DNA of 64,000 bases from Helicobacter cholecystus (GTDB taxonomy: Bacteria > Campylobacterota > Campylobacteria > Campylobacterales > Helicobacteraceae): assembly GCF_003364215.1 (NCBI RefSeq), contig NZ_NXLU01000005.1, positions 33,384 to 97,383 of the forward strand. Reading direction: 5' to 3'. Position numbers and translations under genes: made by a program. The notes under the pieces are model-generated. The model was not told the DNA's origin and did not search any database. It was given only the letters and a program-made list of their open reading frames with translations. The stretch's first letter is position 1; every line of letters starts with the position of its first letter. This document shows positions 25,228 through 34,554 of this stretch, piece by piece.

Positions 25228-26496
25228 ATGCCATCTTTGATCTATGGGCTTTTTAATTTTAAATCTGGAGAATTTAAGATTTTAGCTCTTTCTTGTGGGT
25301 TTATTTTTATGCTTTTTTGCTCTTATGCAATTTTAAGACCTATACGAGATGCCTTAGGGTTAGAAGGAGGGCAGGAGGAGCTTAGATGGTTATTTTTAGC
25401 AACTTTTATCACTTGTATTCTCGTCTCTTTATCCCTAATGGGACTAAGCACTAAAATTAAGCGTAGATTATATGTGGATTGTATCTTTTATTTTTTTGTA
25501 TTTAATCTTTTGATTTTCTATGCATTAATGCAAATATTTGATCCGCATACAAAAGAATTTATCTGGCTCTCTCGCGTATTTTATGTTTGGATGAGTGTTT
25601 TTAATCTTTTTGCTTTTTCAAGCGCATGGAGTTTGCTTGCTGATGTTTTTAGTAAAGAGGCAAGTAAAAGGCTTTTTGGTATTGTCTCAGCTGGAGCAAG
25701 TTTTGGGAGTATTGTAGGATCTGTGAGCACAAGTATTTTAATGGAAAATTTTGGTGTATCAAATCTTATCTTCCTCTCTATTGCCCTGCTTATTTTAAGT
25801 ATTGTATTAAAGAATTTAATTTTGCGTCAATTGCAATATTTTGAAAGTGTACAGGTGTTTAAAAGATTTGACCAAGTGATAGGATCAAAAAATCCTTTTA
25901 TTGGTTTTAAGCTTATTATACAATCCAAGTATCTTTTAATGCTCTGTGCTTTTATTGTATTACTTACAAGTGTTTCTACTTTTTTGTATATGGAACAAGC
26001 AAGGATTATCCGTGAGATTTTTCCTACACGCGAGGCAAGGATTGTAGCATTTGCAAATATTGATTTTATTGTGCAAATTTCTGCTTTACTTATTCAAATT
26101 TTTCTTACAGCAAAGATTGCTCAATTCTTTGGAACGATAAGTCTTTTAAGTATCCTTGGCTTTGTTATTGCACTTGGATTCATTCTTTTGAGTTTTACTC
26201 ATCCTGCTTTCTTGCCTTTAGCTGTTGTAATGAGCATTCGTCGTATAGGAGAATATGCACTTGTTAAACCTGGGCGTGAAATGCTTTTTGTGCCTTTAGA
26301 TGCAGATTCTAAATATAAGGTAAAAAACTTCCTTGATACTGTTGTATATCGTGGAGGAGATGCATTCTCTGCCCAAGTAGAAAGTTTTCTTGCGGGGATT
26401 GGAATTATGTGTGTGCTTTTATGTGGGGCTATAATCTCTTTGATCTGGGGAGGGCTTGGTGTGCTCTTGGGAAAATACTATGAAAAGATGCAATAA
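25228..26496 (+). CDS. NTP/NDP-exchange-type (TLC/AAA family) membrane transporter
   Basis: 422 residues, about twelve predicted membrane helices. It begins with FKILALSCGFIFMLFCSYAI and LRPIRDALG, typical of the ATP:ADP antiporter-like family annotated in many free-living bacteria, and AFSSAWSLLADVFSKEASKRLFG is another family hallmark. Energy parasitism is not implied: free-living homologues have unknown substrates. It follows the fourth shared promoter, so it probably belongs with the stress genes. RBS AAAGGATA precedes the ATG. Confidence 0.8.
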   Translation: MPSLIYGLFNFKSGEFKILALSCGFIFMLFCSYAILRPIRDALGLEGGQEELRWLFLATFITCILVSLSLMGLSTKIKRRLYVDCIFYFFVFNLLIFYALMQIFDPHTKEFIWLSRVFYVWMSVFNLFAFSSAWSLLADVFSKEASKRLFGIVSAGASFGSIVGSVSTSILMENFGVSNLIFLSIALLILSIVLKNLILRQLQYFESVQVFKRFDQVIGSKNPFIGFKLIIQSKYLLMLCAFIVLLTSVSTFLYMEQARIIREIFPTREARIVAFANIDFIVQISALLIQIFLTAKIAQFFGTISLLSILGFVIALGFILLSFTHPAFLPLAVVMSIRRIGEYALVKPGREMLFVPLDADSKYKVKNFLDTVVYRGGDAFSAQVESFLAGIGIMCVLLCGAIISLIWGGLGVLLGKYYEKMQ

Positions 26497-26594
26497 GGAA
26501 TATTGCGCACATTAAAAAAGTGCCTTGTGCATCATTATAATTTAAGCCTAAGACTTGAAGATTTAGGGATTGTATATTATTTAATATTTCTAGT

Positions 26595-28589
26595 TTATTT
26601 CCCTCTAAGTCTTGCTATTTCATCTCTAAGTCTTGCTATTTCATCTCTAAGTCTTGCTGCTTCTTCAAACTCTAGCTTTTTACTTGCTTCAAGCATTTTT
26701 GCCTTGAGCTCTTTGATGATATTTTCTAATTCACTTTTGGGAATTTTATTTTTGACTCTTTTTTCATAAAGATTAGCACTGCTTTCAAGCTTGAGCTCAT
26801 CTTCGACCTGACGCTGCACACTTTTGGGGGTGATATTGTGGAGTGCATTGTATTGCATTTGTTTAGCCCGACGATAATCAGTAATTTCACAAGCTTTTTT
26901 CATAGAGTTTGTAATCTTTTGAGCATAGAGGAGAACTTTGCCATTTACATTCCTTGCTGCCCGCCCCATAGTTTGAATAAGGCTAGTTTCACTTCTTAAA
27001 AATCCTTCTTTATCTGCATCTAAGATTGCTACAAGGCTTACTTCAGGTAGATCTAGTCCCTCACGCAAAAGATTGATTCCTACAAGCACATCAAACTCTC
27101 CAAGTCTAAGAGAGCGAATAAGATGGTTTCTCTCTATGGCATCAATATCACTGTGCATATACTGGATTTTAATCCCCATATCTGCATAATACTTACTGAG
27201 TTCTTCAGCCATTTTTTTAGTGAGCGTTGTAATGAGCACACGTTCTTTTTTTTCTATTCTAAGTTTAATTTCTTCTAAGAGATCAAGCACTTGATTTTGA
27301 CTGTCGCGGATTTCATAAAGTGGATCAAGAAGTCCTGTAGGTCGAATGATTTGCTCGGCTATATTTTCTCCGCTTAGCTCTAGTTCTTTATGGGCTGGAG
27401 TGGCAGAGACAAAGAGAAAATGGGGGGGTTTAATAATGAATTCATCAAACTTTAAAGGTCGATTATCCAGTGCGCTAGGAAGTCTAAAACCATATTCTAC
27501 AAGCACTTCTTTCCTGCTTCTATCTCCTGCATACATCCCGCCAAATTGTGGAAGACTGACATGGGACTCATCGACAATGATGAGGTAGGGTTTTCCTTTT
27601 TGTTCAAAATAATCAAGCAGGGAGTAGGGGGTTTCTCCTGGTTTTTTTCCTGTGAGATGGCGTGCATAATTTTCTATCCCCTTACATATCCCACTTTGAG
27701 CAATCATCTCTAGATCAAACTCGGTGCGACTTTTTAATCTTGAGTGCTCGACCATTTTATCTTGTGAGGCAAATTCTTCAAGTCTTAAAGCAAGCTCATC
27801 TTCAATACTCTTAATTGCCAAAGAAAGTCGATCACCCCCAACAATAAATTGATTAGCAGCATAGAGCACATAAGAGGGAATGGATTTAAAGAGTGTATTG
27901 CTTAATGCTTCCCTGATAGAAATTTTTTCAATTTCATCTCCAAAGAACTCAAGACGTATGTATTCCCCTTCATTATAGGCTGGAAAAATATCAATGCTCT
28001 CCCCCATAACTCTAAAATTTGCTCTTTCAAAAATAGTGTCATTTCGTGTATAACCCATTTCTACAAGTTTCTGAAGGAGAGTTTTTTGAGAGATTTGCAT
28101 TCCTACTTCTAGTTTTTCTATCATTTGGAGGTATTCCTCAGGATTTCCTAAACCATAATTTGCTGAAACACTTGCAACAACAATCACATCATCGTAAGCA
28201 AGAAGTGAAGTGGTGGCTGAGAGTCTAAGACGCTCTAAATCTTCATTGATAGAGCTGTCCTTTTCAATAAAAAGATCCCGACGTGGAATATAGGCTTCTG
28301 GTTGATAATAATCAAAGTGAGAAATAAAATACTCCACATGATTGTTTGGGAAAAAACCTTTAAACTCACTATAAAGCTGGGCGGCCAAAGTTTTATTATG
28401 AGTCATAATCAAAGTGGGCATATTGAGTTTGGCAATAATATTTGCCATAGAAAAGGTTTTTCCACTCCCTGTTACACCAATAAGGGTTTGGTAACGATGG
28501 CCACGTAAAATAGAATTTGTGATTTTCTCAATCGCCTGAGGTTGATCCCCTGAGGGAGTATAAGAAGAGTTGAGTTCAAAAGCTTTCAT
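26595..28589 (-). CDS. uvrB: Excinuclease ABC subunit B
   Basis: DNA-damage-recognition helicase-like subunit of nucleotide excision repair; receives DNA from UvrA and recruits UvrC. About 664 residues, the normal length. Walker [15 protein letters not shown], the beta-hairpin region [29 protein letters not shown] (Walker B-like), [19 protein letters not shown] and MGRAARN are all present. The C-terminal UVR domain ([14 protein letters not shown]) is extended by repeated RDEIARL heptads. ATG 28589 is preferred over the GTG at 28592 by RBS spacing (AAGGA). uvrA lies 33 kb away in this window. Confidence 0.97.
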   Translation of the reverse strand: MKAFELNSSYTPSGDQPQAIEKITNSILRGHRYQTLIGVTGSGKTFSMANIIAKLNMPTLIMTHNKTLAAQLYSEFKGFFPNNHVEYFISHFDYYQPEAYIPRRDLFIEKDSSINEDLERLRLSATTSLLAYDDVIVVASVSANYGLGNPEEYLQMIEKLEVGMQISQKTLLQKLVEMGYTRNDTIFERANFRVMGESIDIFPAYNEGEYIRLEFFGDEIEKISIREALSNTLFKSIPSYVLYAANQFIVGGDRLSLAIKSIEDELALRLEEFASQDKMVEHSRLKSRTEFDLEMIAQSGICKGIENYARHLTGKKPGETPYSLLDYFEQKGKPYLIIVDESHVSLPQFGGMYAGDRSRKEVLVEYGFRLPSALDNRPLKFDEFIIKPPHFLFVSATPAHKELELSGENIAEQIIRPTGLLDPLYEIRDSQNQVLDLLEEIKLRIEKKERVLITTLTKKMAEELSKYYADMGIKIQYMHSDIDAIERNHLIRSLRLGEFDVLVGINLLREGLDLPEVSLVAILDADKEGFLRSETSLIQTMGRAARNVNGKVLLYAQKITNSMKKACEITDYRRAKQMQYNALHNITPKSVQRQVEDELKLESSANLYEKRVKNKIPKSELENIIKELKAKMLEASKKLEFEEAARLRDEIARLRDEIARLRGK
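26603..26665. repeat. Three 21-bp tandem repeats at the 3' end of uvrB
   Basis: Units start at 26603, 26624 and 26645; the first two are identical and the third diverges at its end. Each encodes a heptad like LRDEIAR, lengthening the C-terminal UVR coiled coil without breaking the frame. Confidence 0.85.
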
Positions 28590-28807
28590 CACAAATCCTT
28601 TTTAATATCAAGGTTTCAAAAGGGTGAATTCTATCTTAATGTTAGGTTTTTTCTCTCCACTCTTCAAAAGGTGAGCGAAAAATCATGGGAGGAAGTAAAA
28701 AAGAGGAAAATTTCGTGAGATTTGGGATATAATCCAAAGTTTATATTGCTTAAATTCTAGGCTCTATAAAATCACTTTTTGCATCACAAAAATTTAAGGA
28801 GGATGTA

Positions 28808-28921
28808 ATGAAAGTAAGGCCATCGGTCAAAAAGATGTGTGATAAATGCAAAATTATCAAGCGAAATGGTGTGATCAGAGTAATCTGTACAACACCTAAA
28901 CATAAACAAAGACAAGGATAA
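28808..28921 (+). CDS. rpmJ: 50S ribosomal protein L36
   Basis: 37 residues: [18 protein letters not shown], then [14 protein letters not shown]. The zinc-ribbon Cys/His set (CDKC, C, H) is intact, so this is the zinc-binding form. GGAGG lies a few bases before the ATG. It leads the ribosomal-protein/rpoA operon, ending three bases before rpsM. The 200 bases upstream, divergent from uvrB, must hold the promoter. Confidence 0.97.
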   Translation: MKVRPSVKKMCDKCKIIKRNGVIRVICTTPKHKQRQG

Positions 28922-28924
28922 AAC

Positions 28925-29287
28925 ATGGCGAGAATTGCTGGTGTAGATTTGCCAAAAAAGAAAAGAGTAGAGTATGCTCTCACTTACATTTATGGTATTG
29001 GACTTAAGAGTTCCAGAGATATTTTGAATTCCGTAAATATTTCTTTTGATAAGCGAGTTAATGATCTCAGCGAAGATGAAGTTTCTTCAATTGCTAAAAA
29101 AATTCAAGAAAGCTACATGGTTGAGGGTGATTTGCGTAAAAAAGTGACTATGGACATCAAAGCATTGATGGATTTGGGAAATTATAGAGGTCTTAGACAC
29201 AGAAAAGGCTTACCTGTTCGTGGACAAACAACAAAAAATAATGCTCGAACTCGAAAAGGTAAGAGAAAAACTGTAGGTAGCAAGTAA
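28925..29287 (+). CDS. rpsM: 30S ribosomal protein S13
   Basis: 120 residues, [20 protein letters not shown] at the start and the conserved [19 protein letters not shown] tail, which contacts tRNA and the head of the small subunit. It sits between rpmJ and rpsK in the standard bacterial alpha-operon order, with short spacers. No anomalies. Confidence 0.98.
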   Translation: MARIAGVDLPKKKRVEYALTYIYGIGLKSSRDILNSVNISFDKRVNDLSEDEVSSIAKKIQESYMVEGDLRKKVTMDIKALMDLGNYRGLRHRKGLPVRGQTTKNNARTRKGKRKTVGSK

Positions 29288-29298
29288 AGGATAGTGCG

Positions 29299-29691
29299 AT
29301 GGCAAAAAGAAACGTAACAAAGAAAAAAGTTGTTAAAAAAAATATTGCTAGAGGGATTGTATATATCTCTGCAACTTTCAATAATACAAATGTCACGGTT
29401 ACTGATGAGGTTGGTAATGTAATTTGTTGGGCTACTGCTGGTGGATTAGGATTTAAAGGTTCTAAGAAATCTACTCCTTATGCTGCGCAACAAGCAGTTG
29501 AGAGTGCAATGGCAAAAGCCAAAGAGCATGGAATTAAAGAAGTAGGGATCAAGGTTCAAGGACCTGGAAGCGGACGAGAGACTGCTGTGAAGAGTGTTGG
29601 GGCGATTGAAGGAATTAAAGTATTATGGTTTAAAGATATCACTCCACTTCCTCACAATGGTTGTCGACCACCTAAAAGAAGAAGAGTATAA
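29299..29691 (+). CDS. rpsK: 30S ribosomal protein S11
   Basis: 130 residues. The basic N-terminus is followed by [21 protein letters not shown], and the protein ends in the universal [13 protein letters not shown]. It forms part of the platform and the mRNA exit region. Located 11 bases after rpsM in the same operon. Confidence 0.98.
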   Translation: MAKRNVTKKKVVKKNIARGIVYISATFNNTNVTVTDEVGNVICWATAGGLGFKGSKKSTPYAAQQAVESAMAKAKEHGIKEVGIKVQGPGSGRETAVKSVGAIEGIKVLWFKDITPLPHNGCRPPKRRRV

Positions 29692-29701
29692 GGAGTAGCA
29701 A

Positions 29702-30328
29702 ATGGCAAGATATAGAGGACCAGTTGAGAAAATTGAAAGAAGATTTGGTGTTTCTTTGGCACTCAAAGGTGAGCGAAGACTTGCAGGAAAAAGTGCATTG
29801 GATAAGCGACCTTATGGACCAGGACAACATGGACAAAGAAGAGGAAAAATCTCTGAATATGGAATGCAATTGCGTGAAAAGCAAAAAGCAAAGATGATGT
29901 ATGGTGTGAGTGAAAAGCAATTTAGAAGTCTTTTTAAAGAAGCTAATCGAATCGAAGGAAATACAGGAGCAAATCTTATCCGTTTGATTGAGCAAAGATT
30001 GGATAATGTTGTATATCGAATGGGTTTTGCAACAACAAGAAGATTTGCTCGCCAACTTGTAACTCATGGACATATTTTGGTTAATGGTAAAAGAGTGGAT
30101 ATTCCTTCTTATATGGTTGAGCCAGGGCAAAAAGTTGAGATTAGAGAAAAGAGTAAAAATAATGTTCAAATCAATCGTGCAATTGAGCTTTCTCATCAAG
30201 TTGTAGCTGTGCCTTGGATTGATGTTGATAAAGATAAGAAGTTTGGAATCTTTACAAGATATCCTGTTCGTGAAGAAGTAGTAGTTCCAATTGAAGAGCG
30301 ATTGATCGTTGAGTTGTATTCAAAATAA
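29702..30328 (+). CDS. rpsD: 30S ribosomal protein S4
   Basis: 208 residues. [29 protein letters not shown] and the S4 RNA-binding domain [20 protein letters not shown] are present. No Cys4 zinc site is seen near the N-terminus, so this is the zinc-free form. S4 starts 16S rRNA folding and in many bacteria represses its own operon. RBS AAGGAG upstream. Confidence 0.98.
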   Translation: MARYRGPVEKIERRFGVSLALKGERRLAGKSALDKRPYGPGQHGQRRGKISEYGMQLREKQKAKMMYGVSEKQFRSLFKEANRIEGNTGANLIRLIEQRLDNVVYRMGFATTRRFARQLVTHGHILVNGKRVDIPSYMVEPGQKVEIREKSKNNVQINRAIELSHQVVAVPWIDVDKDKKFGIFTRYPVREEVVVPIEERLIVELYSK

Positions 30329-30343
30329 TTTAAGGTGGTGTGA

Positions 30344-31348
30344 ATGAAAACGATAAAAACTACTCCATATATTCCAACAGATATTGCTGTTGAGGAAGTG
30401 GGTCAAAATCATATCAAGATCACTGCCCATCCTTTTGAGTCAGGGTATGCAATCACTTTTGCCCATCCAATTCGAAGACTTTTGATGTCTAGCTCAGTAG
30501 GATTTGCTCCTATTGGAGTTCAAATTGAGGGTGTTGCACACGAGTTTGATTCGATTCGTGGAATTGTTGAGGATGTTTCTCAACTTATCGTCAATCTTAA
30601 AAATATTCGCTTTCTTATCCAAGAAAAAGAAGGTGAAGACCCCATTAAATTAAGCTATAGCTTTAAGGGATCTAGAAGTCTTAAGGCTGGAGATTTTAGA
30701 AGTGAGGGTGTTGAGATTACAAATCCTGATTTACATATTGCAACAATCAATGAGGGTGCAGAACTTAATTTAAGCATTTTGATCCAAAATGGTATCGGTT
30801 ATGTTCCAAGTGAAGATATTCGTGGAATATTGCCCGAAGGATTTATTCCACTTGATGCTTTCTTTACACCTGTAAAGAAAGTAACTTATGAAATTGCAAG
30901 TGTTTTGGTTGAAGATAATCCAAACTATGAAAAAATTATTTTTGATATTCAGACAGATGGACAAATTGAACCTATGCAAGCATTTAGAAATGCTATTACA
31001 ATTATGCATTCTCAAATGTCTGTTTTTGGTGCTGATCTTTCTTTGGCAGCTCCTGCATTCTCATCAAAGAATCTTGCTGAGGATAGTGCAGAGCTTAAGA
31101 CTTTGATGATCCGCATTGATTCTCTAAACTTAAGTGCAAGATGTTTTAATTGTCTTGATCGTGCAAATATCAGGCATATTGGCGAACTTGTCATGATGGA
31201 AGAGAGTGCTTTAAAAGCGATTAAAAATTTAGGTAAAAAATCCTATGATGAAATCACAGAAAAACTTGAAGAGTTGGGTTATCCAGTAGGAACAAAGCTC
31301 TCAGATAATCTGATTGCTCTTTTTGAAAAGAAAATCAGCAAAAAATAA
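30344..31348 (+). CDS. rpoA: RNA polymerase alpha subunit
   Basis: 334 residues. The N-terminal assembly domain (FESGYAITFAHPIRRLLMSS) is followed by a linker and the C-terminal DNA/activator-binding domain (DSLNLSARCFNCLDRANIRH, NLGKKSYDEITEKLEELG). It is placed, as usual, between rpsD and rplQ. Regulators such as those of this window act through the C-terminal domain or sigma region 4. Confidence 0.98.
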   Translation: MKTIKTTPYIPTDIAVEEVGQNHIKITAHPFESGYAITFAHPIRRLLMSSSVGFAPIGVQIEGVAHEFDSIRGIVEDVSQLIVNLKNIRFLIQEKEGEDPIKLSYSFKGSRSLKAGDFRSEGVEITNPDLHIATINEGAELNLSILIQNGIGYVPSEDIRGILPEGFIPLDAFFTPVKKVTYEIASVLVEDNPNYEKIIFDIQTDGQIEPMQAFRNAITIMHSQMSVFGADLSLAAPAFSSKNLAEDSAELKTLMIRIDSLNLSARCFNCLDRANIRHIGELVMMEESALKAIKNLGKKSYDEITEKLEELGYPVGTKLSDNLIALFEKKISKK

Positions 31349-31357
31349 GGAGGAAAT

Positions 31358-31708
31358 ATGAGACATAAGCACGGATATAGAAAGCTTGGAAGAACCTCTT
31401 CTCATAGAAAAGCATTGCTAAAAAATCTTTCTATTGCTTTAATTACACATGAGAAGATTGAAACGGGTGTATTCAAAGCAAAAGAATTGCAGTCTTATAT
31501 TGAAAGGCTTGTAACAACAGCAAGAAACGCAGACTTTAATACTCATAGAGCAATTTTTGCACATTTACAAGACAAGGCTGCAACAAAAAAATTGATCACT
31601 CAAATTGCTCCACGCTACAATGGACGCAATGGAGGGTATACAAAAATCCATAGAACACGCATCAGAAGAGGCGATGCTTCTATGATGGCCCTTATTGAGT
31701 TTGTATAG
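31358..31708 (+). CDS. rplQ: 50S ribosomal protein L17
   Basis: 116 residues, [20 protein letters not shown] at the start and [20 protein letters not shown] at the end, as in all L17. It closes the alpha operon and is followed by a clear terminator. AGGAGG precedes the ATG. Confidence 0.98.
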   Translation: MRHKHGYRKLGRTSSHRKALLKNLSIALITHEKIETGVFKAKELQSYIERLVTTARNADFNTHRAIFAHLQDKAATKKLITQIAPRYNGRNGGYTKIHRTRIRRGDASMMALIEFV

Positions 31709-31718
31709 GATTCTTTTT

Positions 31719-31740
31719 AAGGGGTTTTTACCCCTTTTAT
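31719..31740 (+). terminator. Intrinsic terminator of the rpmJ-rplQ operon
   Basis: Stem AAGGGG / CCCCTT (31719-31724 with 31731-31736), six-base T-rich loop, followed by TTAT. It directly precedes the hemW start, so hemW is probably transcribed by read-through or from within this region. Confidence 0.75.
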
Positions 31741-31744
31741 CTTA

Positions 31745-32785
31745 ATGATTCTTTACCTTCACATCCCTTTTTGCACAAGCAAGTGTGGCTATTGTGCATT
31801 TAATTCTTCAAATCATTTTTTTCATCTTCAAGAATCTTATCTTAAGGCTTTGTGTGAGGATATTGTTAAAGAATTAGAGGGAAAAAATTACACTTTAGAG
31901 AGTATTTATATTGGGGGAGGGACACCCAATACCCTTTCAAGTCAAGATTATGAGCAGATTTTTAAAAAGATTGCTCAGCATGCAAATTTTTCAAAAACCT
32001 GTGAAATTACATTAGAGTGTAATCCCAATCTTTTGCATCAGCAATGGTGTAGGGACCTTAAAAGTATGGGGGCAAGTCGCTTAAGTATTGGTGTGCAAAG
32101 TTTTTTTGATCAAAAGTTAGAATTTTTGCAAAGAGAGCATCAAGGAAAAGATATTGTTCACTCTTTAGATCTCGCCCATAGTGCTGGATTTGAAAATTTA
32201 AGTATTGATCTTATCTATGGCACACCCCTAGATACAAAAGAAACTCTTCAGGAAGAAATAGCTCTTGCTTCACTCCTTCCTATTAATCATCTCTCTGCTT
32301 ATTCTCTAAGTATTGATAAGGGTTCAAGATTTTATACTTCTCCCCCTTCTTTGCCTTTAGAAGATATGGGGGATTTGATCTGTGTGGAGCTAGAAAAAAA
32401 AGGATTTATACAGTATGAGGTTTCAAATTTTGCCAGAAATTATCGCTGTTTGCATAATTTAGCTTATTGGAGGGCTTCTGAGTATATTGGCTGTGGTGCG
32501 GGAGCTGTGGGATTTATCAATGGAGTGAGATATACAAAAACTAGACATATCCCCTCCTATATTAAAGATCCTTTTCATAAAATCCAAGAAGTGCTCAGTC
32601 AAAAAGAGCAGTTTTTAGAAAAATTATTTCTAGGCTTACGCTCTGAAATAGGTGTAGAGGTTGAGCTCCTTCAATCTCAAAAAGTGTTTAATCTCCTTAG
32701 CGAGGATAAAGCACTTATTGAAAATGGTTTTTTAAAAGTGAAGGATTTTTTTCTAGCTGATGAGATTGCAATCTATCTAAGCTAG
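31745..32785 (+). CDS. hemW: Radical SAM HemW-like protein (coproporphyrinogen oxidase family)
   Basis: 346 residues. The cluster motif HIPFCTSKCGYCAFN has the CxxxCxxC spacing but no fourth Cys after it, which separates HemW (heme chaperone) from HemN. SAM-binding YIGGGTPNTL and LSIGVQSF follow. HemW carries heme to respiratory enzymes. The start is taken at the ATG 31745 four bases after the terminator; no strong RBS is visible. Its 3' end overlaps hinT convergently by nine bases. Confidence 0.88.
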   Translation: MILYLHIPFCTSKCGYCAFNSSNHFFHLQESYLKALCEDIVKELEGKNYTLESIYIGGGTPNTLSSQDYEQIFKKIAQHANFSKTCEITLECNPNLLHQQWCRDLKSMGASRLSIGVQSFFDQKLEFLQREHQGKDIVHSLDLAHSAGFENLSIDLIYGTPLDTKETLQEEIALASLLPINHLSAYSLSIDKGSRFYTSPPSLPLEDMGDLICVELEKKGFIQYEVSNFARNYRCLHNLAYWRASEYIGCGAGAVGFINGVRYTKTRHIPSYIKDPFHKIQEVLSQKEQFLEKLFLGLRSEIGVEVELLQSQKVFNLLSEDKALIENGFLKVKDFFLADEIAIYLS

Positions 32786-33112
32786 TTTTTCCCATTTAAG
32801 TTTGGCTCCACCAAGAAGATGGAAGTGAAGATGAGCGACTTCTTGACCTCCATTTTCTCCAACATTAGTAATAAGGCGATAGCCTTGCTCTTTTAATCCT
32901 AAAGTTTCTACAACCTGATGGGTAAAGGCAAGGAGTTCACTCATTGTCTGAGAATCTAGGGCATTAAAATCTTTAATTTCTTTTTTAGGAATAATTAATA
33001 CATGTATAGGGGCTTGAGGGTTGATATCATAAAAGGCTAGGCAGTTTGTGTTTTCAAGCACTTTTTGACAAGGAATTTCTCCATCAATAATTTTTTTAAA
33101 GATGCAACTCAT
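32777..33112 (-). CDS. hinT: HIT-family (HinT-like) nucleotide hydrolase
   Basis: Hydrolyses nucleoside phosphoramidates. About 111 residues. The histidine triad reads VAHLHFHLLGG, and VLIIPKKEIKDF with CIFKKIIDGEIPCQKVLE is the standard HinT framework. The frame opens at 33133, but AAGGAG six bases before the ATG at 33112 selects the shorter form. Convergent with hemW. Very conserved in Helicobacter. Confidence 0.93.
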   Translation of the reverse strand: MSCIFKKIIDGEIPCQKVLENTNCLAFYDINPQAPIHVLIIPKKEIKDFNALDSQTMSELLAFTHQVVETLGLKEQGYRLITNVGENGGQEVAHLHFHLLGGAKLKWEKLA

Positions 33113-33243
33113 CATTTTCTCCTTTTTCATCACGAAATTTTAAGAATTATAATCCACTTTACTCTTTTGTGAATATGCATATTTCAAGGGTTTTGGGGTG
33201 AAAAATGATAAAATGCTAGGAAAATTTATTTGTAAGGATGAAA

Positions 33244-34554
33244 ATGGCTCTCTCTGTTGTGATCTTAGCTGCAGGCAGTGGCACAAGAATGAAATCCAGC
33301 ACCCCAAAAGTTTTGCATAAAATTTGTGGACAAGAGTTATTGCTTTATAGCATTGAAGTAGCCCTTCAATTAAGCGATGATGTGCATATTGTGCTCTATA
33401 ATCAAGCCCAAAGAGTGCAAGAGGTGTGCCAAAAGAGATTTGGACATAGAGTAATATTTCATCTTCAAGATTTTAAGAATTTTCCTGGCACAGGTGGGGC
33501 ATTGATCCAAGAAGGCAAGATCATTCCTACAGCTTACTCAAGAGTATTGATTCTAAATGGGGATATGCCCTTAATCACCCCTGCTTCACTGCATACTCTT
33601 ATTAATGTTAGAGCCAGTATTGTTCTAGGAGTCATTGAGAGTAAAAATCCCTTGGGTTATGGACGTGTTGTGATTGAAAATAAGAGAATTCAGGCTATTG
33701 TTGAAGAAAAAGATGCAAATGCTCAAATTAAAAAGATTTGCACAATTAATTCTGGAATTTATATTTTTAACACAGAAGTGCTTGAGACCTATCTTCCACG
33801 TCTAAACAATCAAAATGCTCAAAATGAATACTATCTTACAGATATCATTAAACTTGCAGTGAGTGAGGGGGTAGAAATTGAGGGTGTATTTGTAGATGAA
33901 GAGGAATTTAGTGGGGTTAATGATAAAGTTCAACTTGCACGTGCTGAGAGAGTGATGCTTGCTCGTCTAAGAGAAGAAGCAATGAGAGAGGGGGTTATTA
34001 TGCATTTGCCAGAGAGTATTTATTTGGAGAAGAATGTGAGATTTGAGGGAGAATGCGAAGTAGAGCAGGGTACACAATTTTTTGGGGATACACTCATTAA
34101 AGATTCGCATATTAAAGCTTACAGTATTGTTAGAGATTCTCAAATCATCTCTAGCGATATTGGACCTATGGCACATATTCGCCCTAATTCTTACATCAAA
34201 AAAACCCATATTGGGAATTTTGTGGAAGTCAAAAACTCTAAACTTTATTCTATGAAGGCAGGACATTTGAGCTACTTAGGAGATAGTGAGATTGATGAGG
34301 GGAGCAATATTGGTGCAGGAGTGATTACTTGTAATTATGATGGAAAGAAAAAGCATAAAACAAAAATTGGTAAAAATGTTTTTGTAGGTTCAGATTCTCA
34401 ACTTATTGCTCCAGTGAGTATTGCAGATCATACTCTTATTGGTGCAGGAAGTACAATTACACAAGATAGCAAAGAAGGGGATTTGCTTATCGCAAGAAGT
34501 GAACAAAAAAACTTAAAGAATGGATACTTCGTATTTTTTAAGGATAAAAAATGA
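33244..34554 (+). CDS. glmU: Bifunctional UDP-GlcNAc pyrophosphorylase / glucosamine-1-P acetyltransferase
   Basis: Makes UDP-GlcNAc for peptidoglycan and lipopolysaccharide. About 436 residues. Uridyltransferase domain: VVILAAGSGTRMKSSTPKVL, LNGDMPL, NSGIYIF. Acetyltransferase left-handed helix: IGAGVITCNYDGKKKHKTKI and IGAGSTI. ATG 33238 abuts AAGG; ATG 33244 has proper spacing. The gene overlaps argC as ATGA. The E. coli protein is slightly longer at its C-terminus, so the tail here is short. Confidence 0.95.
   Translation: MALSVVILAAGSGTRMKSSTPKVLHKICGQELLLYSIEVALQLSDDVHIVLYNQAQRVQEVCQKRFGHRVIFHLQDFKNFPGTGGALIQEGKIIPTAYSRVLILNGDMPLITPASLHTLINVRASIVLGVIESKNPLGYGRVVIENKRIQAIVEEKDANAQIKKICTINSGIYIFNTEVLETYLPRLNNQNAQNEYYLTDIIKLAVSEGVEIEGVFVDEEEFSGVNDKVQLARAERVMLARLREEAMREGVIMHLPESIYLEKNVRFEGECEVEQGTQFFGDTLIKDSHIKAYSIVRDSQIISSDIGPMAHIRPNSYIKKTHIGNFVEVKNSKLYSMKAGHLSYLGDSEIDEGSNIGAGVITCNYDGKKKHKTKIGKNVFVGSDSQLIAPVSIADHTLIGAGSTITQDSKEGDLLIARSEQKNLKNGYFVFFKDKK

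Noticed and set aside
29672..30199. 175-codon leftward frame opposite rpsD
   Set aside because: Antisense shadow of a highly conserved ribosomal gene.
33967..34266. 99-codon leftward frame inside glmU
   Set aside because: Antisense of the conserved left-handed helix region.
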